Assembly (NCBI RefSeq): GCF_009870125.1
Contig: NC_046683.1
Location: 52,653,869-52,717,868, forward strand
Direction: 5' to 3'
Length of the DNA stretch: 64,000 nucleotides
Source of the DNA: Drosophila pseudoobscura
Taxonomy: Eukaryota > Arthropoda > Insecta > Diptera > Drosophilidae
The notes beneath the pieces are model-generated. The model worked only from the letters and a program-made list of their open reading frames with translations, was not told the DNA's origin and did no database searches. The translations under genes were made by a program, and so were the position numbers. Positions 33,501-43,183 of the stretch are shown in pieces; the stretch's first letter is position 1, and each line of letters begins with the position of its first letter.

Positions 33501-36500
33501 TAGGGACTATGCACACTCACCTCAAGGGTCAATTCGATAGCATCACAATGTGATTTTTTACTCATGACTGCCAATAAAGCGTCGTAGACTTTGCGTATGC
33601 TTCCACTTAAATGAAACAGCAATTTCCCCGCCTTACGTGTTTCAGTCTGTACCTTCTCTTGAGCGTTCTGGTTCAGTTGCCAAAACTTACACCCATTGTC
33701 AAAATAGTGGGTTGGATCATTTGGAAAACTATAAATCAGACGAAATTTGTAGAGGGGGTGTGGATCCTTTACGCCCGAGTTCGTAATTTCAAACATTTGA
33801 CCTCCATCGGTATTTTTACCCGACATACCGCCGATAAGGGTGTACTTCTTGCCACTCGCACAAATCACCTGACCAATACTGGCCAGAGCTCTTTTCAAGT
33901 CCACATCAAAGTGGAATGCTATCAAGCCGGGAATAACATAGCCGCTTCGTACACCTGGATGACGTACATCAGTCTTCAAATCTCTAGACACAATTTCTTC
34001 GTCCTGAACTACATTATTCGGAGTAATCTTGAACGGCATTGCAAGGACCAGCAGTTGTTTTTGATCAGAGTGATGAATATCTTTGGGACAGTAGACAAAC
34101 GTGCATTACGAATATGCGTCTGGGATCGTAAAGAATGTAAAACTCACCTGCTCCTAAAATACGAAACTGTCCTTGGAAAATGGAGTTTATATCGTGGAAG
34201 GCTTTATATATTTTCTGGTTAATCTCTTCCATATCGTTGGAAATCATCGGAGTATCCAAACTCCCTTCCGCTACTTTTGCAAATAATAAATCAAACGCTT
34301 CTTTTAGTTTCAACGGCATCGCGAAAATTTTCGTTTTTTGACTTCTTTTTTTCGGGGCTAGTAATAAATTTATGCTGATGCACGACGCTGAGTAGATGGA
34401 CTCGATACTTTTCACAAGTATCGTAGAGAATGGCCGAGCTGCCAGACAGCCAGAATAATCGTGACAGTAATATTCTTCATGTTCGATATTTCTATGTATT
34501 TTAGGGTTTTTTGGGTTTTTTGGGTTTTTTGGGTTTTTTGGGCTTTTGGGGTCGCTGATTACGAATTTGAAGTCAGTTTTCTTGTTTCGAGATTTACCGA
34601 GCTCTTTTCTCTTCAAAAGATCTATTTCAAGGGAGAAGATGTAGATGTAAATGTAGATGTAGCAAGGCCGGGGAGTATCCGGCCTTATTAGATCCGCCAT
34701 TTTGAATTTGAAAAGTCCACGATGTTTCGACCATGTTGCTTTTTGAGGTTAGAACAAAAAAACCAGAGTTGTAGTCGCTGTTTCGCTGTTTTTCATAAGT
34801 GATCTAAAAAAAAGAGTTTTGCATAAGGCCATAGAAAATCCCTGGTCGTAGTCACAGTATTAGGGGGTATTGAGACCAACCGAGACAGCCTGCTGTGACA
34901 CCTTGAAAACCAACTCGGTTGGAGGTCGGCCTGTGCTCCGAGAAAGGCTTGTTTTGCCTCCCACGAGAATGTGAATCGCAGAGGAAACGACTCTGCCAGA
35001 ATATATGTACATACGAGTATGTTTGGAAAAGATCTAGGAACTATCCAGAATGCAGTCATCACAATTACCGATTTGACAGCCAGCGCCGTCGAGAGGAGAG
35101 CAACAGTCTAACAAATTCTGATTGAAATTGTTCGCCGGCACTGACAGCTGCTGTCAGGGTGCCAAAAGAGTGGGAAAATGTAATTGTCTCTGAATCTGTG
35201 TCTCTTTGTTTGATCACACACACTCGCTGTCTCTATCGATGGCTTTTGGCAAATTTGTTTGCTGTCTTTTGCATAATTTAGTGGCATAAAAATTGGTGAA
35301 GCAAACACTAATTTCCAAATGAACACGAGTGTCGTATTCTGAAAAGCTGGGTGCACAATGGGCAGGCCTATCCTGTGGATCCAAAATCAAGAACATTTAG
35401 CATTTTTCGATGAGTGTATAACGCATTCGGCTGCTCTCGATTGGATTCCCCTATCAAGTGCCTCATTTTAAAGGGAAAACTATTCGTAGACTACTATCCC
35501 TGCCCCGAACTGGAGCTAATCTTTCGTTGCGTAATCCAATCTGATTGTGCGGTAGTTAAACTGCCATCCGCTCCTCTGAAGGGCGCCTAATGAGGCTACT
35601 TGGCCGTATTGCTTCTGGCCCATTAACGCATTCGCTGCTTTGGCCCCCAAACTTTGCCGTTAATTGACAGGCCACTTAAGACCCAAAAGCAGTGGGTGCC
35701 CTGTGCTTGAGTCAGATTTGTTCCATCACTTTGTCTTTAATCAGTCTTTAGTTTAGTGTCGGCAGTTGAAGCTGCGGAGCTCTGAAAATACCAACCTTTG
35801 GGTCCTCCAAGGAGCATTCCAGTCTATTCCAATGTGCTCCCAGTATGCTGTGGCCGCTCAATGGCTTTCCAATCATCCAAAGAGCATTTCACTTCCAGGG
35901 TTTTCCCAGGAAGCTGTGGCCGCTTTACCTAATTAACTGCGGAATGTTTTTCACGGGAATCTCCGCCCGCCTTCCCGCCCCACCCTGGCGCTCTTCCACG
36001 TAATTTGAGTAATGGCTCCCCATGCGGCCTCTCCTGAAATGAAATGAAACTTTAAGAAGGCATCCTCCTCTAATAAGCATGCTTCCACTTTAAATCGCTT
36101 GAAGAAAGGTGTAAGTTGTTGGTTTTTGGCAGAACACGGAGAACCCTGAAAGTAATGATTTCTGATTATTGATTGAATGTTTATTGCATAGAATATACTT
36201 TGAGCAAATGCCTTTCGCTCTAATAACCCCCAACCCCCATCAGCAGCCATCAAGTCGTAAAGAAAGCCGTAAAGAAATGCCGAACATTATGTGAGCAAAA
36301 CATTCCGCATGTTAATATCACAGCAAAATCAATACAAATCGCTGGAGGAGAGTGGACGTGGCAGTGGCAGTGCCAGTGGAAGCCCTAGGACTGCCAATTA
36401 ACATCGGATTTGTCCAGGACTTACCGACACTTGCGTACAGAATTCTGGGACAGAGGGACCGACATTGATACCGTTCGTACATATATTTCGTAGTGAATGG

Positions 36501-39500
36501 ATTTCCACTACAAATATAAATAATAACTGAGGCAACGCGGGCTATTAGTAGAAGACGGCCAGGAGGAAACTAATTCCCAACATTTCCCGACAGGGGAATG
36601 AAAACTGTGTGTGTAATGGGGAAAAGTGGGTCCTTGGGACAGACACAAAAACAGAATACAAAACGAGCCACCTAGCAAAAATGTCGCTAGTTGTTATGGG
36701 AAATGTAAATGTATCTCGTAGACACACAAAGTATCTGACATGTTTATGTATCCTCAAACCCCCGCCCGCCCCCCATGTGTTGACATGGGTGCGTGTATAT
36801 AGGATGGATGGATGGAGGGGCCATAAGTTCGTTTCATGTTTTGGGCCACTATTTTGACACTGCGAAAATTTCCATTTACAATACATATCAAGCAGCCACC
36901 ACCTCCCAGGTCCCTCATTTGCTGGAGTGTTCCGGGAAAACACACCCAATTTATTTAGCGACTTGAAGCATGAGGGGAATAATGACCAAACAGATGGAAT
37001 CCGACTGACAGAGAATGTTCGTTCCAGATTACATATGAAATCGCCAAATGGAAATTCCATTTGCTGTGACATTTTGCCCGTTTGTAAATACTTTCAATGT
37101 TCGTTCCTGTAGTAACACTTCCACAGAGTACGAGTATCAATCCCAGCACCAAGGTCATTCGCGAGTGAGTCTCGAGTCACTGATTAACTAATCAGTCTCC
37201 GCTCCAGGGAATGCTCTCTCACCTTCGTCCGTTGCACCCGTTTTGCACCGATCGAGTGCCACCAAAGGTGTCCGCTTGAATCCTGTGTTTACCTACTCTT
37301 CACTCTTAAATACTTGATTTAAGAGTTCCAACTAAAGCATTGCAACTAAAATTTAAAAAAAAAAGCAAAAAAAAAGTTCCACTTGAGTCTGTTTTCCTTA
37401 ATCACTAATAGATCACTTTTCACACTGTTTTGCACACACATTCCACAGTTTCGCTGCTCGTTGCTGCAATTTCAGTATTGTGATCGCAAAAACGAGTAGT
37501 CCTGCGGCCAGCCATTACCCGTTAGTGTCGGTCACAAAATGAAACTGCAGCACGGGACCAGGTCCCAGGTGCCAGGTTCCAGGGGAATGCCACCACACGG
37601 TCACACAGTCACACAGACACACGGTCCGTGGTCTGAGAGGAATCGCGGAATCGCGGAATTACGGGACGGGATCGTTGCGCGCCGATGGAGCGCTGATAAC
37701 GAAATGAATTTCAGTGGCGATCACGAGCGCGATAAATACGCGCAAATCGAGGCCGATGCACAGATCTAGCTCAGAGTGTAATTCAATCGATGATCATTAT
37801 CCGCCCGATCCCGCTCTCTCGCTCTCTCTCTGTCTAGCTGTCTCTGTTTCTCTGGGCATATCCCTTTCGCCTTTCGCCTCCCATCTAATGTGGTCTGCGT
37901 CGGCTTCTGTCGCCGCCGCGGCGGCCTGCTAATCACAGTTTCCAATAAAAGCACTCGTAGATGTCTCTGTATCTGTATCTGTATCTATGTCTATTTGCAT
38001 ATGCATGCACTTACTCATACGCAAACTGTTGTTCCGTGGCATAGAGGCGCCTTTGTCTTTGTCATTGGATGTTTTTGCGGTTTGTGCCTCTCTGCCAAAC
38101 AGCCGGCTTGCCCCATTAGTTGCAGCAGCAGCAGCTCTCACTTGATAGATACAATTACTGTTAGCCTCCTTGAGGAGGCACAACACCCTGCTGCTGCCCG
38201 TCGTCAGCGTTACGGTTATTGTCACTGTTGGGGCTTCCCATCTTGGTTCCCTTTCCGCCTCCTCAATAGCGCTTGAATATGTATTGGCCAATAGATTCAA
38301 AACTCCGTTTTAAGTAAGGCTTGAGCAGGTCCCATTAATGGAGAAACTGCAGAGCCGATCAGTGATAAGGATTCCAGAAGGTAGCGTAACTGATGGGTCT
38401 ACCTTTCAGAGGGATCCCCCTGATTGGCTGCTCATCCGCTCATCAGCTCTGGCCAAAACTTAAAGATTGCTCCCACTCCCATCCACTCATCACAAGGCAT
38501 CTATTATGTAAATAGCATAAAGGCTTCGCTTCAGTCCAGTCCAGTCCAGTCCGCAGCCAGAGCCAGAGCCAGGCAGAGAGAACAGAGCACAGAGCGGGAC
38601 TCGTTTCATCAATTTTTCATAGGCTTTCCCATTTAGTCCGTTAGTTTTCCATTCACTATCTGAGTATCTGTGTATCTGAGCTATCTGCATCCGTGTGTGT
38701 GTGTGTGTGCATATTTTGTAATTCAAATCGTTTTTTCTATGCCTCTTGCGGTTTTTTTGGTCAGAAGCCAAACAAGGGGTGCCCGTGCCCTCCTGTGCTC
38801 CTCTCCCCCCTCCGAGCATCTGCCGGCCGCAGTCGAAGTGGGTCGCACACAGTTGGTGTTGCCTGTACGGCCGCACAAAGCGGCTTACTCGGCCGGACCC
38901 GTACCCGTACCCATACCCATGCAACCCTTGCACTTTTCGACTTCTTCTCACCCTTGGGGGAGGGAGGTAGTGAAGCGGGGACCCCCTTCTTCTCCTTTGG
39001 AGTTGGTTTTTCTTCAGCGCCTCTTATCTCTGTTTCCGCAGCCGCCCAAGCACTGCTATGCCCCTCCCCTGCCCTCTCCAGCCCCTCCATTTCCCATTCC
39101 CATACCCATTGGGAAAGTCTAAGCGGCTTACGAACGGTAATTTTAGCCATGTGCCGCGTCGCTATTCGCCATTCGCTATCCGTTTTATCCAGTATCAGCG
39201 CAGGTTCAGGCAACCCGCTGTCCTTGTGCCCCTGCTTTGGGGCATGCTTTCTTAAAGGAGGAGGGAGAGTATTTCAAAAGTTACTGCAGACTGCAGGAAA
39301 CGTTTGCTACGTGAGGAGAATGAATACTCGTTGGGGCTGGAGCTGGGGCTGGAGCTGGGGCTGGGGCTGCAGCTGGGACTGGGGCTGCAGATGCAGATGC
39401 AGAAGCACTCAGTTGTTAAACTAATCCTTTGATTCTTTCGACTCTTCTTGCAGTGCACTCGTTGCCGCATCTGACGGTGCTGAGCCTCTCCGGCTGCAGT

Positions 39501-40013
39501 AAGCTAACAGACGATGGAGTCGAGCTGATTGCCGAGAACCTGCAGAAGCTGCGCGCCCTTGACCTGTCCTGGTGTCCCCGCATTACGGACGCCTCGCTCG
39601 AGTATATCGCCTGTGATCTGAATCAGCTGGAGGAGCTGACGCTGGATAGGTGAGTCCCCCAAAGAGGCAACGACAGGCAATCGACAGGTTCTATATTCAC
39701 TGCTTTCTCCATCAGATGCGTGCACATCACGGATATTGGCGTTGGATACGTGTCCACGATGCTCTCGCTCACCGCGCTCTTCCTGCGCTGGTGCTCCCAG
39801 GTGCGGGACTTCGGGCTGCAGCACCTCTGCTCGATGCGCAACCTCCAGGTGCTGTCGCTGGCCGGGTGTCCGCTGCTGACCTCGTCGGGGCTGTCCAGCC
39901 TCATACAGCTGCGGCATCTGCAGGAGCTGGAGCTCACAAACTGTCCGGGGGCATCGCACGAGCTCTTTGACTATTTGAAGGAGCACTTGCCGCGCTGCTT
40001 GATAATCGAATAA
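21033..40013 (+). CDS. F-box and leucine-rich-repeat protein, FBXL16-like
   Basis: Five coding exons (21033-22382, 28240-28413, 28512-28629, 39454-39649, 39716-40013) join in frame to 711 residues. The ATG at 21033 is the first in the open frame. The first 320 residues are low complexity (Ser/Gly, Ala, Asn, Pro, and a 12-Gln run) and far longer than the N-terminus of the 479-residue human FBXL16. The F-box-like region covers about residues 325-370 ([20 protein letters not shown]). Cys-containing leucine-rich repeats fill residues 430-705 ([48 protein letters not shown]). Such proteins normally present substrates to SCF ubiquitin ligases, but FBXL16 binds Skp1/Cul1 poorly and can stabilise partners, so its role here is open. 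Intron 2 uses a GC donor. Introns of 5.9 and 10.8 kb each hold a gene on the other strand. The fly orthologue is, I believe, CG32085. Confidence 0.92.
21510..21545 (+). repeat. CAG/CAA repeat coding for 12 glutamines
   Basis: A mixed CAA/CAG run encodes twelve consecutive glutamines in the N-terminal low-complexity part of the FBXL16-like protein and is followed by HHQLQ. The mixed codons make slippage less likely than in a pure CAG run. Confidence 0.9.
27148..27555 (-). CDS. Small secreted four-cysteine peptide, nested in an intron on the opposite strand
   Basis: Four short exons (27480-27555, 27383-27421, 27251-27313, 27148-27191) with good splice sites keep one frame through phase-1 junctions and encode 73 residues. 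Residues 1-20 form a signal peptide (hydrophobic [15 protein letters not shown]). The mature part is about 53 residues, basic, with four cysteines spaced C-x10-C-x8-C-x11-C (EHCKE, QCG, KCKN, PCYYEF). A TATA box (TTATATAA, 27620-27627) lies 65 bases before the ATG at 27555. I do not recognise a Kazal, Kunitz or defensin pattern. By size, exon structure and intronic position it could be a seminal-fluid or immune peptide, but that is a guess. If the GTAAGTGA at 27250 is not used as a donor, the frame stops at once after KHARK, giving a 3-Cys form; I prefer the spliced four-Cys version because its last junction and stop also fit. Confidence 0.65.
27620..27627 (-). promoter_or_regulatory. TATA box of the nested secreted-peptide gene
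   Basis: TTATATAA lies about 65 bases upstream of the ATG at 27555. A start about 30 bases downstream would leave a 5' UTR of some 35 bases. The spacing supports the nested gene as a separate transcription unit on the minus strand. Confidence 0.55.
33326..34319 (-). CDS. Unrecognised 287-residue protein, nested in an intron on the opposite strand
   Basis: Three exons (34148-34319, 33521-34080, 33326-33457) with introns of 67 and 63 bases join in frame (phases 1 and 0). The start [18 protein letters not shown] is followed by the spliced junction [21 protein letters not shown]. The middle has [20 protein letters not shown] and [16 protein letters not shown]; the end is [15 protein letters not shown]. 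There is no signal peptide, membrane segment or zinc-finger pattern; it looks like a soluble mixed alpha/beta protein. The open frames, normal splice sites and absence of stops argue that it is functional. Most of exons 2-3, the intron between them and about 25 bases past the stop are matched by a decayed copy at 41.3-41.8 kb in inverted orientation. I cannot name the family. Confidence 0.8.
34503..34552. repeat. Minisatellite of 9-base GGGTTTTTT units upstream of the nested gene
   Basis: About five tandem copies of GGGTTTTTT, then a GGGCTTTTGGGG variant, lie about 180 bases upstream of the ATG of the nested gene, within its likely promoter or 5' UTR. On the minus strand they would read as a Pro-Lys-Asn repeat, but that frame has no gene-like context. 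Confidence 0.8.
39333..39395 (+). repeat. GGAGCTGGGGCT tandem repeat near the intron 3 acceptor
   Basis: Alternating GGGGCTGGAGCT and GGGGCTGCAGCT hexamer pairs end about 60 bases before the exon at 39454. It is a purine/GC-rich variable repeat with no coding role. Confidence 0.7.
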
Positions 40014-41319
40014 TCGATTGAGAGATCGCTGGTTGACACTCTGAACACTGAACACTGAATACTGAACACTAAACACTGAACTTTACTTTACTTTCCCTTT
40101 CCCCCCAACCACTTTGGAAACTGATTTTAGTTACGAACTGTGTATGTATCTATGAGTATGCTAATTTGTACATTTATCTTTATTCGGCAAGTTCCTAACT
40201 ACCTTGCTCTTACCCTATACCCTCCACCCTATACCTTATGCCTTATGCCCAACCCCCAACCCCCACTTACTCGCGTATAGTTTTAGAATTTTTTTGTATG
40301 ATTTCTGCTGTGATTTGGAACGGAACTAAGTTAAGTTGATCTGTTTAAGACGATGTACCACAAAAGACCCAAAGATGATATTTATTTACATGCAATATAA
40401 ATATAATATGTCTAATATACAAATAAAAATATATTTATAAATATACATACAATACATTATTTATATTATGGTAGTTTTAACGGACCTTTTATCTATTATA
40501 TTATTCTCGCTGTAACTAAACATACAGATACAGATACAGATACTGATTCAGATACAGTCTAATTGTAAATTACAAAAACACGAATGTCTGTCAAATCGAA
40601 ACGAAACATTGCGCCCAAAATACTACCAAATGCTAAAAGAATCAAAATATGCAATTAATCCACACTAGTTCAAAGAAACCAACTAAGAAATGAAGTAAAT
40701 TTCATTAGAAATTATATGAAAATATTTACCAGTTTAGAAGAGCAAGAGGCATGGCATGCAAGACAGCTGGACTTGCTGGACAGCTTTAGATGGAAATGGA
40801 ATCAGAGTCCAAAACTATACACTCCCCCGAACCGAACCGAAGCCCGACCAGGGAAACCCCCCTCCCCAATTTGATTGTAGTCCTGTAATTAACGTATGAC
40901 CCGACAGCTAAACATGTATTTTAAGCAAAGAACCGGAAACGGAAAGTGCACGCTACTAATGAAGTCGAATCCCTGTGGAACAATCCCTTTCCTTCGCGAG
41001 CAGCATGTGCTAGTATCATCTAGACTACATTTTAGAGCTGTCTGTTGTTCTTATCAAGAGAAGCCGCAGAGCCCACTCACACACACACCTATTCTCTACT
41101 GTAAATGTAAATGCTTTGATTTTTTTTTTTTTTTTAATTATTAAAATGTGAAATCGTTTCATGAACACTGAACAAATGCGGATTGCAACTGGCAATCTAA
41201 AACCAAAAGCAAAAAACATCTACAAGTACATGATAACATAAATAAATGCAAAACTGAATTTAAATTGGGCCTTTATCTCTTTTTATCGGTGCCGCAGCCG
41301 CCAGCTTAGTGGAACGAGA
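40014..41319. other. 3' UTR of the FBXL16-like gene and following spacer
   Basis: AT-rich sequence after the stop, with poly(A) signals AATAAA near 40421-40426. CAGATA repeats occur near 40527-40555 and a T-run near 41120-41135. No gene is visible before the pseudogene that starts near 41320. Confidence 0.55.
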
Positions 41320-41775
41320 ATCGAGTAGACTATGGGCATATTGGATACACATTAAGACCTCTTTTCCAATTTCATCTGTAATATTTTCCCGGATGATTCC
41401 AACAATTATTTTGACAATGGGTCGCAGATTTGGTCACTGGGCCAGAACACTAGAGAATGCACCGAATGAAACACATAAAGCGTTGAGTTTGCTGGTGAAT
41501 TTAAATGGAAATATACCCGAAGTCTACGACACTTTATTTACAGCCATTCGTGAAATGGCATATGCTCTAAAATCAGATGCTATCGAAATGACCCTTGAGG
41601 TGAGTATGCATAGTCCCGAAATGCATTTAACTCTTTTCCATATACAGTTTAAAGGCTTTCAGGCTCTTAAACACTTGTCCTAATGGATTTTAAGCAGTCG
41701 GACACCGTGGACCTTGCAGAGCTTATGGCCTTGTTTGGCCTACATTAAACGTACGAGTTACTCATGAAGAATGTT
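41320..41775 (+). pseudogene. Decayed inverted copy of the nested 287-residue gene
   Basis: The sequence matches the second half of the gene at 33.3-34.3 kb in the opposite orientation: YFDNG..IW, VYDTLFTAI, KSDAIEMTLE, then the intron and LMDFKQSDTVDLAELMAL. The intron itself (starting GTGAGTATGCATAGTCCC, ending TTTCAG) and about 25 bases past the stop are also alike, so this was a DNA-level copy, not a retrocopy. It is dead: a 2-base deletion shifts the frame after GQNT, a 30-base and a 16-base deletion remove most of the start of the last exon, and exon 1 with the front of exon 2 are missing. Confidence 0.88.
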
Positions 41776-42036
41776 CTTTTAATAAAGCAATAATTAGTCT
41801 TGATTTTGATCTTTCAAATCACCAGCGTGTGCTATGAAATCGCAGTGGTAAAACTGGTAAAACTAATAGGCAGTCTACACTACGTATATATTTACAATGT
41901 CCCAGCATTTTTGCTTTATTTTCCTGCGTCGGTGATTTTCTCAATAGAAGAAGGTCCAGAACAGCTGGACTCGTCTTTATTTCAGGTTGCATGATGCATG
42001 CTTAGTAGTCAGAAAGTGTAAGAAGCGCGGGAGATG

Positions 42037-42892
42037 TCATTCCTCACACGCACCCTCGCCATCCTCATCATTGTCGTATTCCGTATTATCCTCGTTTTCC
42101 TGGTCGTCCTCTTTGCCTTGCTGATCCCACCAGGAGAGTACGCCCAGGCCGGACTCGTTGATAGCCCCCTGAAATACGGGCCAAGAATGATTTAATGTGC
42201 AGACTATAGGAATGGGACTGGCTTACAATAATCTTGTATGGAGTCTTGATTTCCTGCGCAGCGGTAGCGGCAGCTGTGGATGTACTGGGGCCCTGCGTGC
42301 TCTGTGACTCCGATTTTGGCGGCCCAACTGGCGATGTCTCCTCGAAGATTTCACGCGATACTCGGAATTTGATAGGCTCGCCAACGTCCATAAAGAGATC
42401 ATGCTTGGCGCCGTCCTCCAAGGGATACTCCCAGACCCAGGCCTGCTCGGCCTCATCAAAACGCGAGGGATGCTGCAAGGCGGCATGTGGTATAAGTATG
42501 TCATCAAAGAAGCCCAGCGTCACGTGGACTCCTTCACGGCTGCAGCTACGTATTTTGCCGGTCACTACTGTGCCGACCTTGGGCCGGAAAACGATGTAGC
42601 GAAAGACCACTGCGGTGTGGGAGGCACCGTCGCCCGGTAGAATAATGGAGTCTTGCAGCGATACGATATCCTTGAGGGCTATGCAGAGGCCAACGTTAAG
42701 TAGCACCTAGGAACATAGACGAAGCAAATGCAAATCGGAAATTATACTTGAGCCAAAGAAAACAAAACAATTTGAACATACTTTATTGGCCAGTTTTCGG
42801 TCGATTTCGTCGCGTATAGCATCCACCAACTTTACACTGAACTGGTCCGGCGCAATGCGCACGGTATCCTTTAGCTCGGCCAGCACAAACAT
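42037..42892 (-). CDS. Polr3H: RNA polymerase III subunit RPC8 (RPB7-like)
   Basis: Three exons (42782-42892, 42227-42706, 42037-42168) with introns of 75 and 58 bases, both phase 0, encode 240 residues; human POLR3H has 204. The subunit pairs with RPC9 as the stalk of RNA polymerase III, which makes tRNAs and 5S rRNA. The N-terminal RPB7-type domain begins [18 protein letters not shown] and the second half is an OB/S1-like fold ([40 protein letters not shown]). The extra length comes from a Ser/Thr/Ala low-complexity insert (residues 165-185, [13 protein letters not shown]) and an acidic C-terminus (about 190-240, after [10 protein letters not shown]). It is divergently paired with RIOK1. 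Confidence 0.95.
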
Positions 42893-43183
42893 TGTGCCAT
42901 ATATATATTAATTGATATTTAAATTTAAATTTTAATATTTATGAAGAATCACGCTTGTAGCTCCAGTATCAGAAAATACTAGATTGTTGTACGGCGCAAC
43001 AGCTGCGCTGCCATAAAATACCAAAACAATGTTAACGCGCCGCTGTGAACGGCAGCGACACACGTGCAGAGTTTAACCACTTGGCGAAATTTTAATTGAA
43101 ATTTCACATTTGTGGTAAAAGTTTGTGCGCTATAAATATACTGGTCTGTGCGGTGGACTGCAACTGGCCGATACTCTCCCACG
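42893..43183. promoter_or_regulatory. Divergent promoter shared by Polr3H and RIOK1
   Basis: Only 291 bases separate the two start codons. The interval holds an E-box CACGTG near 43060, an AACAGCTG near 42999, and a TATAAATATA stretch at 43131-43140 on the RIOK1 side. Both genes serve the protein-synthesis machinery, so common control is plausible but unproven. Confidence 0.6.

Larger units (their letters stand above)
28630..39453 (+). other. Intron 3 (coding) of the FBXL16-like gene
   Basis: A 10.8-kb intron from GTAAGT (28630) to CTCTTCTTGCAG (39453). It contains the minus-strand 287-residue gene at 33.3-34.3 kb. The rest is intronic simple sequence: GAGCAGCAGAGCAGCG units at 29487-29522, CAGAGGCAGAGG units at 32610-32640, an ATCTGT run at 37968-37990, a TGTG run at 38694-38710 and a GGAGCTGGGGCT run at 39333-39395. 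No other supported gene is seen. Confidence 0.6.

Noticed and set aside
33500-34039. Starting the nested protein at the internal [11 protein letters not shown] methionine
   Set aside because: The upstream exon (34148-34319) joins in frame at a good splice site and extends the protein naturally; the internal Met is within LVLAMPFK.
36955-37158. Minus-strand frame with a signal-like start [15 protein letters not shown]
   Set aside because: Only one exon, no TATA box, no fitting splice to a further cysteine-bearing exon, and the remainder lacks gene-like composition; hydrophobic starts occur by chance in AT-rich introns.
38670-39424. Plus-strand frames of 150-243 codons in the long host intron
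   Set aside because: They are formed by pyrimidine-rich and TG/GGAGCT repeats; several frames are open at once, as expected for simple sequence.
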